Assembly (NCBI RefSeq): GCF_020172685.1
Contig: NZ_CP083986.1
Coordinates: forward strand, 1,143,760-1,207,759
Source of the DNA: [Mycobacterium] nativiensis
Lineage (GTDB): Bacteria > Actinomycetota > Actinomycetes > Mycobacteriales > Mycobacteriaceae
Direction: 5' to 3'
Length of the DNA stretch: 64,000 nucleotides
Below are positions 47,074-56,811 of this stretch, piece after piece. The notes beneath the pieces are model-generated. The model was not told the origin of the DNA, searched no databases, and saw only the letters and a program-made list of their open reading frames with translations. Every line of letters starts with the position of its first letter. The stretch's first letter is position 1. The translations under genes were made by a program, and so were the position numbers.

Positions 47074-48023
47074 CGGGCGGGAACCGGGTGGCCGGAATCG
47101 ACTGCGGCACCAACTCGATCCGACTGCTGATCGCCGAACCGGTTGACGGGCGGCTGCGCGACATCCACCGTGAGATGCGCATCGTCCGCCTGGGCGAAGG
47201 CGTCGACGCGACCGGCCGATTCGGTGCCGAGGCGCTGGACCGAACCAGGGCGGCCCTGGCCGACTACACCGGACTGCTGGTCGCACATGACGTTTCGCGG
47301 GTGCGGATGGTGGCGACCTCGGCCACCCGTGACGCTGCCAACCGGGACGTGTTCTTCGACATGACCGCGCAGGTGTTGGGGCACGCGGTTCCCGGCGCCG
47401 TCGCGGAGGTGATCACCGGCGCCCAGGAAGCCGAGCTGTCGTTCCACGGTGCGGTCGGTGAATTAGACAGTGCCGATGGACCGTTCGTGGTCGTGGACCT
47501 GGGCGGCGGTTCCACCGAAGTGGTGCTGGGAGACTCGGCCGACGGAGTGTCGGCCAGCTATTCGGCCGACATCGGCTGTGTCCGGCTGACCGAACGATGC
47601 CTGCACTCCGACCCGCCGACCGCCGACGAGGTCAGCGCCGCCCGCGACGTCGCTCGCGAATTGATCGGGCAAGCGCTGCAAGCGGTTCCGGTTCAGCACG
47701 CCAAGACCTGGGTGGGCGTGGCGGGCACCATGACGACACTGTCGGCGCTGGCTCACGGCCTGACCGAATACGACCCGGGTGTCATTCACCTGTCCCGGGT
47801 CGGCCTGCCGGAACTGCTGGCGGTCTGCGATCGGCTGATCGGCATGACCCGCACGCAGCGGGCCGCGTTGGGGCCGATGCATCTCGGCCGCGTCGATGTG
47901 ATCGGCGGCGGGGCGATCGTCGTGCAGGAACTGGCCCACGCCTTGCGGCAGCGCGCCGGGATCGAGGAGCTGGTGGTCAGCGAGCACGACATCCTGGACG
48001 GCATCGCGCTGTCGATCGCCTAG
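47070..48023 (+). CDS. ppx: Exopolyphosphatase/guanosine pentaphosphatase (Rv1026-like)
   Basis: 317 aa, the short single-unit Ppx/GppA form. ATPase-like phosphate loops: AGIDCGTNSIRLLI at the N-terminus, TSATRDAAN, ITGAQEAELSF, and VVDLGGGSTEV. It hydrolyses inorganic polyphosphate and possibly pppGpp. ATG 47070 overlaps the DUF501 stop by four bases. About 155 bases separate it from kdpF. Confidence 0.93.
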   Translation: MTGGNRVAGIDCGTNSIRLLIAEPVDGRLRDIHREMRIVRLGEGVDATGRFGAEALDRTRAALADYTGLLVAHDVSRVRMVATSATRDAANRDVFFDMTAQVLGHAVPGAVAEVITGAQEAELSFHGAVGELDSADGPFVVVDLGGGSTEVVLGDSADGVSASYSADIGCVRLTERCLHSDPPTADEVSAARDVARELIGQALQAVPVQHAKTWVGVAGTMTTLSALAHGLTEYDPGVIHLSRVGLPELLAVCDRLIGMTRTQRAALGPMHLGRVDVIGGGAIVVQELAHALRQRAGIEELVVSEHDILDGIALSIA

Positions 48024-48065
48024 TGTCGCGTCCACCAACCGTTGACCGACACAGCGTAATCGGGT

Positions 48066-48138
48066 CGTAAAGGTCGCCTCGCTAACCGTAAAGAAAGCGT
48101 CAACGTTCACCGTCATGCCCGCTGAGCGGGTCTAACTT
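48066..48138 (+). promoter_or_regulatory. kdp operon upstream region with direct repeats
   Basis: CGTAAAG occurs twice, at 48066-48072 and 48087-48093, spaced 21 bases apart and so on the same helix face, as a response-regulator dimer site would be. A candidate -10, TAACTT, is at 48133-48138, preceded by a small CCCGC/GCGGG hairpin. KdpE is the likely binder, but this is inferred from position. Confidence 0.45.
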
Positions 48139-48177
48139 CAGTGCAGTCCCGGTCGGGTTCTCGAGAACGGAGAACGC

Positions 48178-48261
48178 GTGGCTGTAGTGGCCTACCTGCT
48201 GCTGACGGTGGTGATCTTCGCCCTGCTCGGCGGCGTATTGAAGTTGGTCGAGCGACTGTGA
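48178..48261 (+). CDS. 27-aa membrane microprotein upstream of kdpF
   Basis: GTG 48178 begins a 27-residue frame: one hydrophobic helix (AVVAYLLLTVVIFALLGG) and a basic-acidic tail VLKLVERL. GAACGGAGAA lies just upstream. It overlaps kdpF (GTGA). Similar short frames ending in a charged RGLERL-like tail precede kdpF in other actinobacteria, from memory. Likely a second small subunit or assembly factor for Kdp; no function known. Confidence 0.65.
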   Translation: MAVVAYLLLTVVIFALLGGVLKLVERL

Positions 48262-48347
48262 GCCCCGCCAACGCCGTCGGCCTGGCGCTGGCCTTGCTGG
48301 CGGTCGCGTTCCTCATCGCCGCACTGCTGTTCCCGGAGAGGTTCTAG
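48258..48347 (+). CDS. kdpF: Potassium-transporting ATPase subunit KdpF
   Basis: 29 aa. A single membrane helix (NAVGLALALLAVAFLIAALL) ending in FPERF, the typical KdpF end. It stabilises the KdpABC complex. GTG 48258 overlaps the preceding microprotein stop, and its TAG abuts the kdpA start. Confidence 0.85.
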   Translation: MSPANAVGLALALLAVAFLIAALLFPERF

Positions 48348-50018
48348 TTGAGCACGACAGCCGCGGGCGCAATGGTCCTGACATCGTTGGTCGTCGCACT
48401 GATGGTGGTGCACGTACCGTTGGGCGACTACATGTATCGGGTCTTCAGCCGCGAAACCCACTCCCGCGGCGAGCGATTCGTCTACTCCGTGATCGGTGTC
48501 GACCCGGAATCGGAGCAGACTTGGGCCGCCTATGCGCGCAGTGTTCTGGCGTTCTCCGCCGTGAGCGTGGTGTTCTTGTTCGTTCTTCAACTCGTCCAGG
48601 GGAAGCTTCCACTGCATCTGAATGATCCGGCGACATCGATGACGCCCGGATTGGCGTGGAACACCGCGGTCAGCTTCGTAACCAACACCAACTGGCAGGC
48701 CTACGCCGGCGAGTCCACGCAGGGGCATCTTGCACAGATGGCCGGTCTGTCGGTGCAGAACTTCGTATCCGCCGCGGTCGGCATGGCGGTCGCGGTCGCA
48801 TTCGTACGCGGGTTCATCGGCCGGCACACCGCTGTGCTGGGCTCATTCTGGGTGGATCTGGTTCGCGGCAGCCTGCGCATCCTGCTGCCGGCGGCGATCG
48901 TCGGCGCGACGGTGCTGATCGCCGGCGGGGTCGTCCAGAACTTTCACCTCAACGACCAGAGCCTGACGAGTCTGACCGGTGCGCCGCAGACCATTCCGGG
49001 TGGTCCGGTGGCGAGCCAGGAGGCGATAAAGCTGCTGGGCACCAACGGCGGCGGCTTCTACAACGCCAACTCCGCGCACCCGTTCGAGAACCCGACCGCG
49101 TGGACCAACTGGGTCGAGATCTTCCTGCTGGTGGTCATCGCGTTCTCGCTGCCCCGCACGTTCGGCCGAATGGTGGGTAACACCAAGCAGGGTCACGCCA
49201 TAGTCGCAGTCATGGCCGTACTGGCCCTGGCCGGCGTCGGCCTGCTCAGCTGCTCGCAGCTGGCGCACCACGGTACCGTCCCAACCGCTGTCGGGGCCGC
49301 GAGCGAAGGGATTGAGCAGCGACTGGGGGTCGCCGACTCGGCGGTCTTCGCCGCGGCCACGACGCTGACCTCCACCGGAGCGGTGGACTCCGCGCACGAC
49401 TCCTACACCAGTCTGGGCGGCCTGATGACGATGGTCGACATGCAGCTCGGGGAGGTCGCTCCCGGCGGTGTCGGGTCGGGTCTGTACGGCATCTTGATCC
49501 TCGCGGTGATCACGGTGTTCGCCGCCGGTCTGATGGTCGGGCGTACCCCGGAATATCTGGGGAAGAAGATCGGCGCGCGCGAGATCAAGCTGGCCACAAG
49601 CTATTTCCTGGTGATGCCGGTGGTTGTGCTGTGCGGAACGGCGATCTCGATCGCACTGCCGGGCCCCCGCTCGGCCATGACCAACGCCGGGCCGCACGGA
49701 CTCTCGGAGGTGTTGTACGCATTCACCTCCGCGGCGAACAACAACGGCTCCGCATTCGCCGGCCTGGCGGCCGACGGGGTCTGGTACGAGACCGCGTTGG
49801 GGATAGCGATGCTCCTGGGCAGATTCGTGCCGATCATCCTGGTGCTGGCATTGGCCGGGGCGCTGGCCGCGCAGGGCCGGACTCCGGAATCCATCGGCAC
49901 GCTGCCCACCCACAAGCCCCAGTTCGTCGGCCTGGTGGTCGGTGTTACGGCCATCCTGGTCGCCCTCACCTTCCTGCCCGCGCTGGCCTTGGGGCCACTC
50001 GCCGAAGGGCTGCACTGA
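48348..50018 (+). CDS. kdpA: Potassium-transporting ATPase subunit KdpA
   Basis: 556 aa polytopic channel-like subunit of the K+ pump, related to K+ transporters with four pore loops. Selectivity-loop segments are visible: [30 protein letters not shown], and [17 protein letters not shown] 48348 begins immediately after kdpF. Two bases separate its stop from kdpB, so the operon is tightly coupled. Confidence 0.97.
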   Translation: MSTTAAGAMVLTSLVVALMVVHVPLGDYMYRVFSRETHSRGERFVYSVIGVDPESEQTWAAYARSVLAFSAVSVVFLFVLQLVQGKLPLHLNDPATSMTPGLAWNTAVSFVTNTNWQAYAGESTQGHLAQMAGLSVQNFVSAAVGMAVAVAFVRGFIGRHTAVLGSFWVDLVRGSLRILLPAAIVGATVLIAGGVVQNFHLNDQSLTSLTGAPQTIPGGPVASQEAIKLLGTNGGGFYNANSAHPFENPTAWTNWVEIFLLVVIAFSLPRTFGRMVGNTKQGHAIVAVMAVLALAGVGLLSCSQLAHHGTVPTAVGAASEGIEQRLGVADSAVFAAATTLTSTGAVDSAHDSYTSLGGLMTMVDMQLGEVAPGGVGSGLYGILILAVITVFAAGLMVGRTPEYLGKKIGAREIKLATSYFLVMPVVVLCGTAISIALPGPRSAMTNAGPHGLSEVLYAFTSAANNNGSAFAGLAADGVWYETALGIAMLLGRFVPIILVLALAGALAAQGRTPESIGTLPTHKPQFVGLVVGVTAILVALTFLPALALGPLAEGLH

Positions 50019-50019
50019 A

Positions 50020-52161
50020 ATGCGCTCGGCCACCACTGTTTCGCCGACGCCGCCGCTGAATGATCACCGGCGTGTGTCGGGCGGTCTGCTCGATTTCGCG
50101 ATGCTGCTGACGTCAGTGCCCTTGGCGCTGCGCAAGCTCGATCCCCGCACCCTGTGGCGTAACCCGGTGATGCTCATCGTCGAGGTGGGCGCCGCGTGGT
50201 CCACGGTGCTGGCGATCGGCAGGCCGACCTGGTTCGCCTGGCTGATCGTGTGCTGGTTGTGGTTGACCGTGGTCGTTGCCAACCTGGCCGAGGCGGTCGC
50301 CGAGGGCCGCGGAAAGGCACAGGCCGACGCGTTGCGCAGGTCCAAGTCCGACACCACTGCGCGCCGGCTGCGGGGCTGGACGCCGGATGCGTCCGGAACC
50401 GAAGAAGATGTCCCGGCGCCGCTGCTGCAGCGGGGTGACATCGTCGTTGTGGAAGCGGGCCAGATCATCCCGGGTGACGGCGACGTGGTGGAGGGCATCG
50501 CGTCGGTGGACGAATCGGCGATCACCGGCGAATCGGCGCCGGTCATCCGCGAATCCGGCGGCGACCGATCGGCGGTCACCGGCGGAACGCTGGTGTTGTC
50601 GGATCGGATCGTCGTCCGGATCACCCAGCTGCCCGGACAGAGCTTCGTCGATCGGATGATCGCGCTGGTCGAGGGCGCCAACCGGCAGAAGACCCCGAAC
50701 GAGATCGCGCTGAATATCCTGTTGGCCGCGCTGACCATCATCTTCGTGATCGCGGTCGCCACACTGCAGCCCCTGGCGATCTATTCCAAGTCCAACAACC
50801 CGGGTGTCGCGGACACGGCCGCGCTCGACGGGGACGGTGTCACAGGCATCGTCTTGGTGGCACTGCTGGTCTGTCTGATCCCCACCACGATCGGTGCGCT
50901 GCTGTCCGCCATCGGGATTGCCGGCATGGACCGGCTGGTGCAACGCAATGTGTTGGCCATGTCCGGTCGGGCGGTGGAGGCCGCCGGCGACGTCAACACC
51001 CTGCTACTGGACAAGACCGGCACCGTCACGTTGGGCAACCGGCAGGCGTCGCAATTCCTCCCGATCACCGGGGTGACCGCTGCCGAACTCGCCGACGCCG
51101 CCCAACTGTCCAGTCTCGCTGACGAAACCCCCGAGGGCCGCTCGATCGTGGTTTACGCCAAAGAGGCCTACGGGCTGCGAACCCGGACACCGGGCGAGCT
51201 CACGGCAGCGTCCTGGGTCGAGTTCACCGCTGTGACCCGGATGTCCGGGGTTGACGTGGGTGGCCGCCAACTGCGTAAGGGCGCAGCCAATTCCGTCAGC
51301 GACTGGGTGCGTGGCCACGGCGGTGACATCCCCACCGAACTGGGCCGGATCGTCGACGGCATCAGTGCCGCCGGTGGAACACCGCTGGTGGTCGGTGAGG
51401 TGATGACCGGCGGGCCCGCTCGGGTTCTGGGTGTGATTCAGCTGCGGGACGTGGTGAAGCAGGGCATGCGCGAGCGGTTCGACGCCATGCGCCGGATGGG
51501 TATCCGGACCGTGATGATCACCGGCGATAACCCCTTGACCGCCAAGGCGATTGCCGATGAGGCCGGAGTTGACGACTTCCTCGCCGAAGCCACCCCCGAA
51601 GACAAGCTGATGTTGATCAAACGGGAGCAGCAGGGTGGGCGTCTGGTCGCGATGACCGGCGACGGAACCAACGACGCACCGGCGCTGGCGCAGGCCGACG
51701 TCGGGGTGGCGATGAACACCGGCACCAGCGCCGCCAAGGAGGCGGGCAACATGGTGGACCTGGACTCCGACCCCACCAAACTCATCGAGATCGTGGAGAT
51801 CGGCAAACAGCTGCTGATCACCCGAGGCGCCCTGACCACTTTCTCGATCGCCAACGACATCGCCAAGTATTTCGCCATCATCCCAGCGCTTTTCGTAACG
51901 ATCTTCCCCGGCCTGGGTCTGCTCAACGTGATGAGGTTGCACAGCCCGCAATCGGCGATCCTGTCGGCGGTGGTCTTCAATGCGCTGGTGATCGCCGCGC
52001 TGATACCGCTGGCACTGCGCGGGGTTCGCTACGTTCCGGGTAGCGCGTCCAAGCTGCTCAGCCGAAACCTCGCCGTCTACGGCCTGGGCGGGATCGTGGC
52101 CCCGTTCGTCGGGATCAAGCTCATCGACCTGCTGGTTCAACTGCTGCCCGGGATGGCGTGA
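50020..52161 (+). CDS. kdpB: Potassium-transporting P-type ATPase KdpB
   Basis: 713 aa. P-type ATPase motifs: actuator TGESAPV, phosphorylation site DKTGTVTLG, hinge [16 protein letters not shown]. The transmembrane motif [12 protein letters not shown] is near the phosphorylation domain. It drives high-affinity K+ uptake with KdpA. ATG 50020 is two bases after the kdpA stop. Its TGA overlaps the kdpC ATG by one base. Confidence 0.97.
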   Translation: MRSATTVSPTPPLNDHRRVSGGLLDFAMLLTSVPLALRKLDPRTLWRNPVMLIVEVGAAWSTVLAIGRPTWFAWLIVCWLWLTVVVANLAEAVAEGRGKAQADALRRSKSDTTARRLRGWTPDASGTEEDVPAPLLQRGDIVVVEAGQIIPGDGDVVEGIASVDESAITGESAPVIRESGGDRSAVTGGTLVLSDRIVVRITQLPGQSFVDRMIALVEGANRQKTPNEIALNILLAALTIIFVIAVATLQPLAIYSKSNNPGVADTAALDGDGVTGIVLVALLVCLIPTTIGALLSAIGIAGMDRLVQRNVLAMSGRAVEAAGDVNTLLLDKTGTVTLGNRQASQFLPITGVTAAELADAAQLSSLADETPEGRSIVVYAKEAYGLRTRTPGELTAASWVEFTAVTRMSGVDVGGRQLRKGAANSVSDWVRGHGGDIPTELGRIVDGISAAGGTPLVVGEVMTGGPARVLGVIQLRDVVKQGMRERFDAMRRMGIRTVMITGDNPLTAKAIADEAGVDDFLAEATPEDKLMLIKREQQGGRLVAMTGDGTNDAPALAQADVGVAMNTGTSAAKEAGNMVDLDSDPTKLIEIVEIGKQLLITRGALTTFSIANDIAKYFAIIPALFVTIFPGLGLLNVMRLHSPQSAILSAVVFNALVIAALIPLALRGVRYVPGSASKLLSRNLAVYGLGGIVAPFVGIKLIDLLVQLLPGMA

Positions 52162-53063
52162 TGCGATTTGCGAACGTGATGCGGAGGTATTGGGCCGCAC
52201 TGCGTGCACTGCTGGTCATGACCGTCGTGCTCGGTGTCGGCTACCCGGTGTTCGTCTGGCTGGTGGCGCAGATCCCCGGTCTGCACGGACGCGCCGAGGG
52301 GTCACTGATCACCGACGCCGCCGGCCGACCGGTGGCCAGCGCACTGATCGGGCAGTCGTTCACCGACACCGCCGGCCGGCCGCTGCCGCAGTACTTTCAG
52401 AGCAGACCGTCATTGGCCGGGCTCGGCTATGACTCCTTGGCCAGCGGCGCGAGCAATCTGGGCCCCGAGAGCATCGTCGACATGCCCGATCAGCCGAGCC
52501 TGCTCACCCAGATCTGCGGCCGCAGCGTGGCGGTTGCCAAGGCTGAGGGCCTGGCAGCCGGGGCAGGGACGCGGCCGTTCTGCACCGACAGAGGCAGGGG
52601 TGCGGTGCTGGCGGTGTTCGGCCCGCGCGACCGCAGCGGCACCGTCGCGCGTCCGGCCCGCGTGGTCAGCGTCAACGAACCCTGCGGCACCGGCAGTGAG
52701 CCGTTTATGACCAGCTATCACGGCGTCCGGGTGGAATGCGCCCGGCCGGGTGAGGACTACTCCGCCGGCCAGATTGTGCCGATCCGGGGGACCGCGGCCG
52801 AACACCCGCGAGTTCCGGCCGACGCCGTCACCGCCAGCGGCAGCGGCCTGGACCCCGACATCTCACCGGACTACGCCGAACTCCAGGTCGACCGGGTCGC
52901 AGAGGCCCGGCGGATCAGCGCCGATCAGGTTCGCGCTGTGATCCGTGCCCACCAGAGCGGCCGACTGCTGGGATTCCTCGGCGAGTCCCGTGTCAACGTC
53001 GTTGCGGTCAATCTGGAACTGGACCACAGACACCCTGTTGCCCGGTGCTGCAGCGATGGATGA
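52161..53063 (+). CDS. kdpC: KdpC with a large Cys-containing insertion
   Basis: 300 aa, whereas KdpC is usually about 190. The N-terminus is normal: one membrane helix and GSLI, GQSFT, YFQSRPS, GASNLGP. The C-terminal motif SGSGLDPDISPDYAE…VNVVAVNLELD is also normal. Between them, about residues 112-215 form an extra segment with four Cys (119, 141, 175, 193) and GAVLAVFGP, facing outside. Other actinobacterial KdpC may share it; M. tuberculosis KdpC does not. ATG 52161 follows an immediately upstream in-frame GTG. It overlaps kdpD by eight bases. Confidence 0.9.
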   Translation: MRFANVMRRYWAALRALLVMTVVLGVGYPVFVWLVAQIPGLHGRAEGSLITDAAGRPVASALIGQSFTDTAGRPLPQYFQSRPSLAGLGYDSLASGASNLGPESIVDMPDQPSLLTQICGRSVAVAKAEGLAAGAGTRPFCTDRGRGAVLAVFGPRDRSGTVARPARVVSVNEPCGTGSEPFMTSYHGVRVECARPGEDYSAGQIVPIRGTAAEHPRVPADAVTASGSGLDPDISPDYAELQVDRVAEARRISADQVRAVIRAHQSGRLLGFLGESRVNVVAVNLELDHRHPVARCCSDG

Positions 53064-55611
53064 TTCTTCGGTGAGCGCCGTTGACACTCGTTGCAAACGT
53101 GGGGAGTTGCGGATCTATCTGGGTGCCGCCCCTGGGGTCGGCAAGACATACGCCATGCTCGGGGAGGCCCACCGGCGGCTGGAACGGGGTACCGACCTGG
53201 TCGCCGCTGTGGTCGAGACCTACGGTCGAGAAAAAACAGCGGCACTGCTTCAGGGCATCGAAGTCGTCCCGCCCCGCCTGCTCGAATATCGCGGCAAGCG
53301 CTTCCCTGAACTCGATGTTCCCGCGGTGTTGGCGCGACGGCCCCAGGTTGTGCTCGTCGACGAACTGGCCCACACCAACACCCCGGGCAGTGTGAACCAT
53401 AAACGGTGGCAGGACGTCGAGGAACTGCTCGCCGCCGGGATCACGGTCATCTCCACGGTCAACGTGCAGCATCTGGAGAGCCTCAACGATGTCGTCGCCG
53501 AGATCACGGGGATCGAGCAGCAGGAGACGGTGCCGGATTCGTTCGTCCGTCAGGCGTCGCAGATCGAACTCGTCGACATCGCGCCGGAGGCGCTGCGCCG
53601 ACGGCTCGCCCACGGCAACGTCTACGCGCCGGAGAAGGTCGACGCTGCCTTGTCCAACTATTTCCGCAGCGGAAACCTCACCGCACTAAGGGAATTGGCG
53701 TTGCTCTGGGTGGCCGACCAGGTGGATGCCGCACTGACCAAGTACCGCGCGGAGAAGAAGATCACCGCCACCTGGGAAGCACGCGAGCGGGTGGTTGTGG
53801 CCGTAACCGGTGGCCCCGAATCCGAGACGCTGGTGCGGCGTGCCTCGCGGATCGCATCGAAGTCCAGCGCCGAGCTGCTGGCGCTTCATGTGCTGGCCGG
53901 CGACGGGCACACGGCCCTACCGACCGCGCGGATAGGAAAGATCCGCGAGCTGGCGGTCAGCCTGGGCGCCTCACTGCACATGGTCGTCGGCGATGACGTG
54001 CCGACCGCGCTGTTGGACTTCGCCCGGGAGGTCAACGCCACCCAGCTGGTGATCGGGACGTCGCGGCGGTCGGGTTGGGCGCGGCTGTTCGACGAGGGCA
54101 TCGGCGCCACGGTGGTGCGGCGGTCCGGCAAGATCGACGTCCACATCGTGACTCATGAAGAGTCCAAGCAAGGCTTTCGACTGACCCCGATCTCGGCTCG
54201 GCAACGTCGTGTGCTGCCCTGGCTGGCGGCTGTGCTCGTACCGTCTACGGTCTGCGCGATCACGGCCGCGTGGTTGGATCCGTTTCTGCGCATCGGCGGA
54301 GAGAGTGCGCTGTTCTTCGTCAGCGTGCTCGTGGTGGCCCTACTCGGTGGTGTCGCCCCGGCAATTCTTTCGGCCGTGATATCCGGTTTGTTGCTCAACT
54401 ACTACCTGATCGATCCCCGGCACAGTTTCACCATCGCCGAAACCGATTCGGCGGTCACCGAGATCGTGCTGCTGTTGGTGGCGGTTGCGGTCTCGGTGCT
54501 GGTGGACCGCGCCGCCGAACGTGCCAGGGAAGCCGTGCGCGCATCACAGGAGGCGGAGTTGCTGGCGCTGTTCTCCGGGTCGGTGTTACGGGGCGCCGAC
54601 CTGGAGACGCTGTTGGAGCGAGTCCGGGAGACCTACGCCGTGCGTGCGGTGAGCATCCTGCGGGTGGAGGGCTCCGACGGCCAGAAAGCCGGTTCGACGG
54701 TCATCGCCGCTGCGGGCAACGAGCCGTGTACCAGCGTCGAATCTGCGGATACCGCAATTGATGTCGGCGATGACGAGTTCTGGATGCTGATCGCCGGCAG
54801 ACAGTTGGCCGCGCGCGACCGCCGGGTGCTGTCCGCGGTGGCCAAGCAGGCGGCCGGATTGGTCCGGCAAGGGGAGTTGGCAACTGAGGCGAGTCGCGCC
54901 GAGACCGTCATGCGAGCCGATGAACTGCGCCGTTCCCTGTTGTCGGCGGTCAGTCACGATCTGCGTACACCGCTGGCGGCCGCCAAAGCGGCGGCGTCGA
55001 GCCTGCGCGCCGAAGACGTCGGGTTCTCACCGCAGGACACGACCGAACTGCTCGCCACTGTCGACGAGTCGATCGACCAGCTCACCGCCCTGGTGGGTAA
55101 CCTGCTCGACTCATCACGGTTGGCCGCCGGGGTGGTGCATCCGGAATTGAGCCGGGTATACCTGGAAGAAGCCGTGGAACGCGCCTTGGTCAGCATCGGC
55201 CGGGGCGAGACCGGATTTCGCCGTTCGGGTCTCGACCGGGTCAAGGTCGACGTAGGCGACGGGGTGGTACTGGCCGACGCCGGACTGTTGGACCGGGTGC
55301 TGGCCAACCTCCTGGACAACGCGTTGCGCTATGCGCCCGACAGTCCGGTGCGGGTCAGTGCGTGTCGGGTCGGCGACCGGGTACTGATCGACATCGCGGA
55401 CCAGGGGCGTGGACTACCGCCGGACGGGGAACGTCTGTTTGAGCCGTTCCAGCGGATCGGTGACCAGGACAACACCACTGGTATGGGCCTCGGCCTGTCG
55501 GTGGCGCAGGGGTTCGTCGAGGCGATGGGCGGAACCATTCACGCCACCGACACGCCGGGTGGCGGACTCACCATGGTGGTGGATCTGGCTGCGCCCCAGC
55601 ACACGCCGTGA
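53056..55611 (+). CDS. kdpD: KdpD sensor histidine kinase, copy in the kdpABC operon
   Basis: 851 aa. N-terminal KdpD domain with a Walker A APGVGKTYAML and VDELAHTN; a universal-stress-like domain (about residues 250-370); four membrane segments (about 395-490); a GAF-like part; and the kinase core with H-box SAVSHDLRTPLA, NLLDNALRYAP, DQGRGL and GMGLGLSV. It senses K+ limitation or ionic stress. It is last in the kdpFABC operon and overlaps kdpC; no response regulator follows it. It must use the distant kdpE or another partner. Confidence 0.93.
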   Translation: MDDSSVSAVDTRCKRGELRIYLGAAPGVGKTYAMLGEAHRRLERGTDLVAAVVETYGREKTAALLQGIEVVPPRLLEYRGKRFPELDVPAVLARRPQVVLVDELAHTNTPGSVNHKRWQDVEELLAAGITVISTVNVQHLESLNDVVAEITGIEQQETVPDSFVRQASQIELVDIAPEALRRRLAHGNVYAPEKVDAALSNYFRSGNLTALRELALLWVADQVDAALTKYRAEKKITATWEARERVVVAVTGGPESETLVRRASRIASKSSAELLALHVLAGDGHTALPTARIGKIRELAVSLGASLHMVVGDDVPTALLDFAREVNATQLVIGTSRRSGWARLFDEGIGATVVRRSGKIDVHIVTHEESKQGFRLTPISARQRRVLPWLAAVLVPSTVCAITAAWLDPFLRIGGESALFFVSVLVVALLGGVAPAILSAVISGLLLNYYLIDPRHSFTIAETDSAVTEIVLLLVAVAVSVLVDRAAERAREAVRASQEAELLALFSGSVLRGADLETLLERVRETYAVRAVSILRVEGSDGQKAGSTVIAAAGNEPCTSVESADTAIDVGDDEFWMLIAGRQLAARDRRVLSAVAKQAAGLVRQGELATEASRAETVMRADELRRSLLSAVSHDLRTPLAAAKAAASSLRAEDVGFSPQDTTELLATVDESIDQLTALVGNLLDSSRLAAGVVHPELSRVYLEEAVERALVSIGRGETGFRRSGLDRVKVDVGDGVVLADAGLLDRVLANLLDNALRYAPDSPVRVSACRVGDRVLIDIADQGRGLPPDGERLFEPFQRIGDQDNTTGMGLGLSVAQGFVEAMGGTIHATDTPGGGLTMVVDLAAPQHTP

Positions 55612-55624
55612 TTCGGCGCGACCG

Positions 55625-56080
55625 TCACTGCTTCCAGACAACCTTGTCCACGCCGGCGGCGTCGCGGTAGACGACGCTGTCGGGTGCGGTGCCGGCCCTG
55701 ACGTCGAAGTACAGCCGACCGGTGGTCTGGCTGCCCTGTGAGATGGGCGCGTTGGGCAGGCCGTCGATCTCATTGCCCTTCATCACCGCGTAGGTGGAAC
55801 TGTTGACCGCACGGGCGTTGAAGTCGGCGATATTCGGGGTGGGGGAGCCGTTGACCGCCTTGGCAGTCACATCGGCGTACCAGATGCCGTCGTTGTGGCC
55901 GCTGGGCTGCAGGTTCTTGACGGTGTAGTCGATGGCCCCGCCCGGACTCTGAATCTCCTGCGTTTGACCGAAGCCGACGGCTGTTGGATCCGCAGAAGCC
56001 GGTGCCAGAGCCAGCATTCCCGCCGTTGTGAGGCCGATTGCTGTTGCCGCCGTCTTCATGGCGATTTCGGAGAACATCAC
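55625..56080 (-). CDS. Secreted MPT63/DUF1942-family protein
   Basis: 151 aa. A signal peptide (TAATAIGLTTAGMLALAPASA) precedes a beta-sandwich of about 120 residues with IDYTVKNLQPSG, IWYADVTAKAVNG, GRLYFDV and a Trp-Lys end, as in the immunogenic protein MPT63. The function is unknown. ATG 56080 (or GTG 56083) has AAGGAG upstream at good distance; the inner ATG 56059 lacks one. It lies between kdpD and kdpE and is read leftward, convergent with the first kdpD. Confidence 0.82.
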   Translation of the reverse strand: MMFSEIAMKTAATAIGLTTAGMLALAPASADPTAVGFGQTQEIQSPGGAIDYTVKNLQPSGHNDGIWYADVTAKAVNGSPTPNIADFNARAVNSSTYAVMKGNEIDGLPNAPISQGSQTTGRLYFDVRAGTAPDSVVYRDAAGVDKVVWKQ

Positions 56081-56130
56081 GGCAAACTCCTTCCGCTAGG
56101 TCCCCAAGGGCATAGCCGTGCTGACGGATT

Positions 56131-56811
56131 TCAAACCTCGAAGCGGTATCCCATCCCCGCCTCGGTCAGCAGATGCTTGGGGTTCGACGGATCGTCTTCG
56201 AGTTTGCGGCGCAACTGTGCCAGGTATACCCGCAGGTACTGGGTTTCCTTGGCGTAGGCCGGTCCCCACACCTGAGTGAGCAGCTCGTCGCGGCCGACAA
56301 GTTTGCCGCGGTTGCGCACCAGCATCTCCAACATGCCCCACTCGGTGGGCGTCAGGTGCACCTCGCCGTCGTTCTTGATGACCTTTTTCGCGGCCAGGTC
56401 GACGGTGAAGGAGGCCGTTTCGATGATCGGCTGGTCGATCTCGGTGGCGGCGTTGCGGCGCACCGCGGCCCGCAGCCGGGCCAAGAACTCGTCCATCCCG
56501 AACGGTTTGGTCACGTAGTCGTCGGCCCCGGCGTCGAGGGCCTCGACCTTGTCGGCGGAGTCCGTGCGGGCCGACAGCACGATGACCGGTGCGGTAAGCC
56601 AGCCGCGCAATCCCTCGAGCACCTCGATGCCGGAGATGTCGGGTAGCCCCAGGTCGAGGATCACCACGTCCGGGCGTTGTTCGGCGGCCGCTCGCAGCGC
56701 GCCGGCTCCGGTCGAGGCGGTGACCACCTCATAGCCGCGTACCGACAGGTTGATTTTCAGTGCTCGCAGGATCTGCGGCTCGTCGTCGACTACCAGGACC
56801 CGTGTGCTCAT
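56131..56811 (-). CDS. kdpE: KdpE response regulator
   Basis: 226 aa OmpR-type regulator. Receiver domain: acidic pocket in VVDDEP, phosphorylation Asp in VVILDLGLPD, Lys in VTKPFG. Winged-helix DNA-binding domain: LTPTEWGMLEMLVRN and YLRVYLAQLRRKLE. It controls kdpFABC. ATG 56811 overlaps the stop of the second kdpD (ATGA), so that copy is its direct partner. Confidence 0.96.
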   Translation of the reverse strand: MSTRVLVVDDEPQILRALKINLSVRGYEVVTASTGAGALRAAAEQRPDVVILDLGLPDISGIEVLEGLRGWLTAPVIVLSARTDSADKVEALDAGADDYVTKPFGMDEFLARLRAAVRRNAATEIDQPIIETASFTVDLAAKKVIKNDGEVHLTPTEWGMLEMLVRNRGKLVGRDELLTQVWGPAYAKETQYLRVYLAQLRRKLEDDPSNPKHLLTEAGMGYRFEV

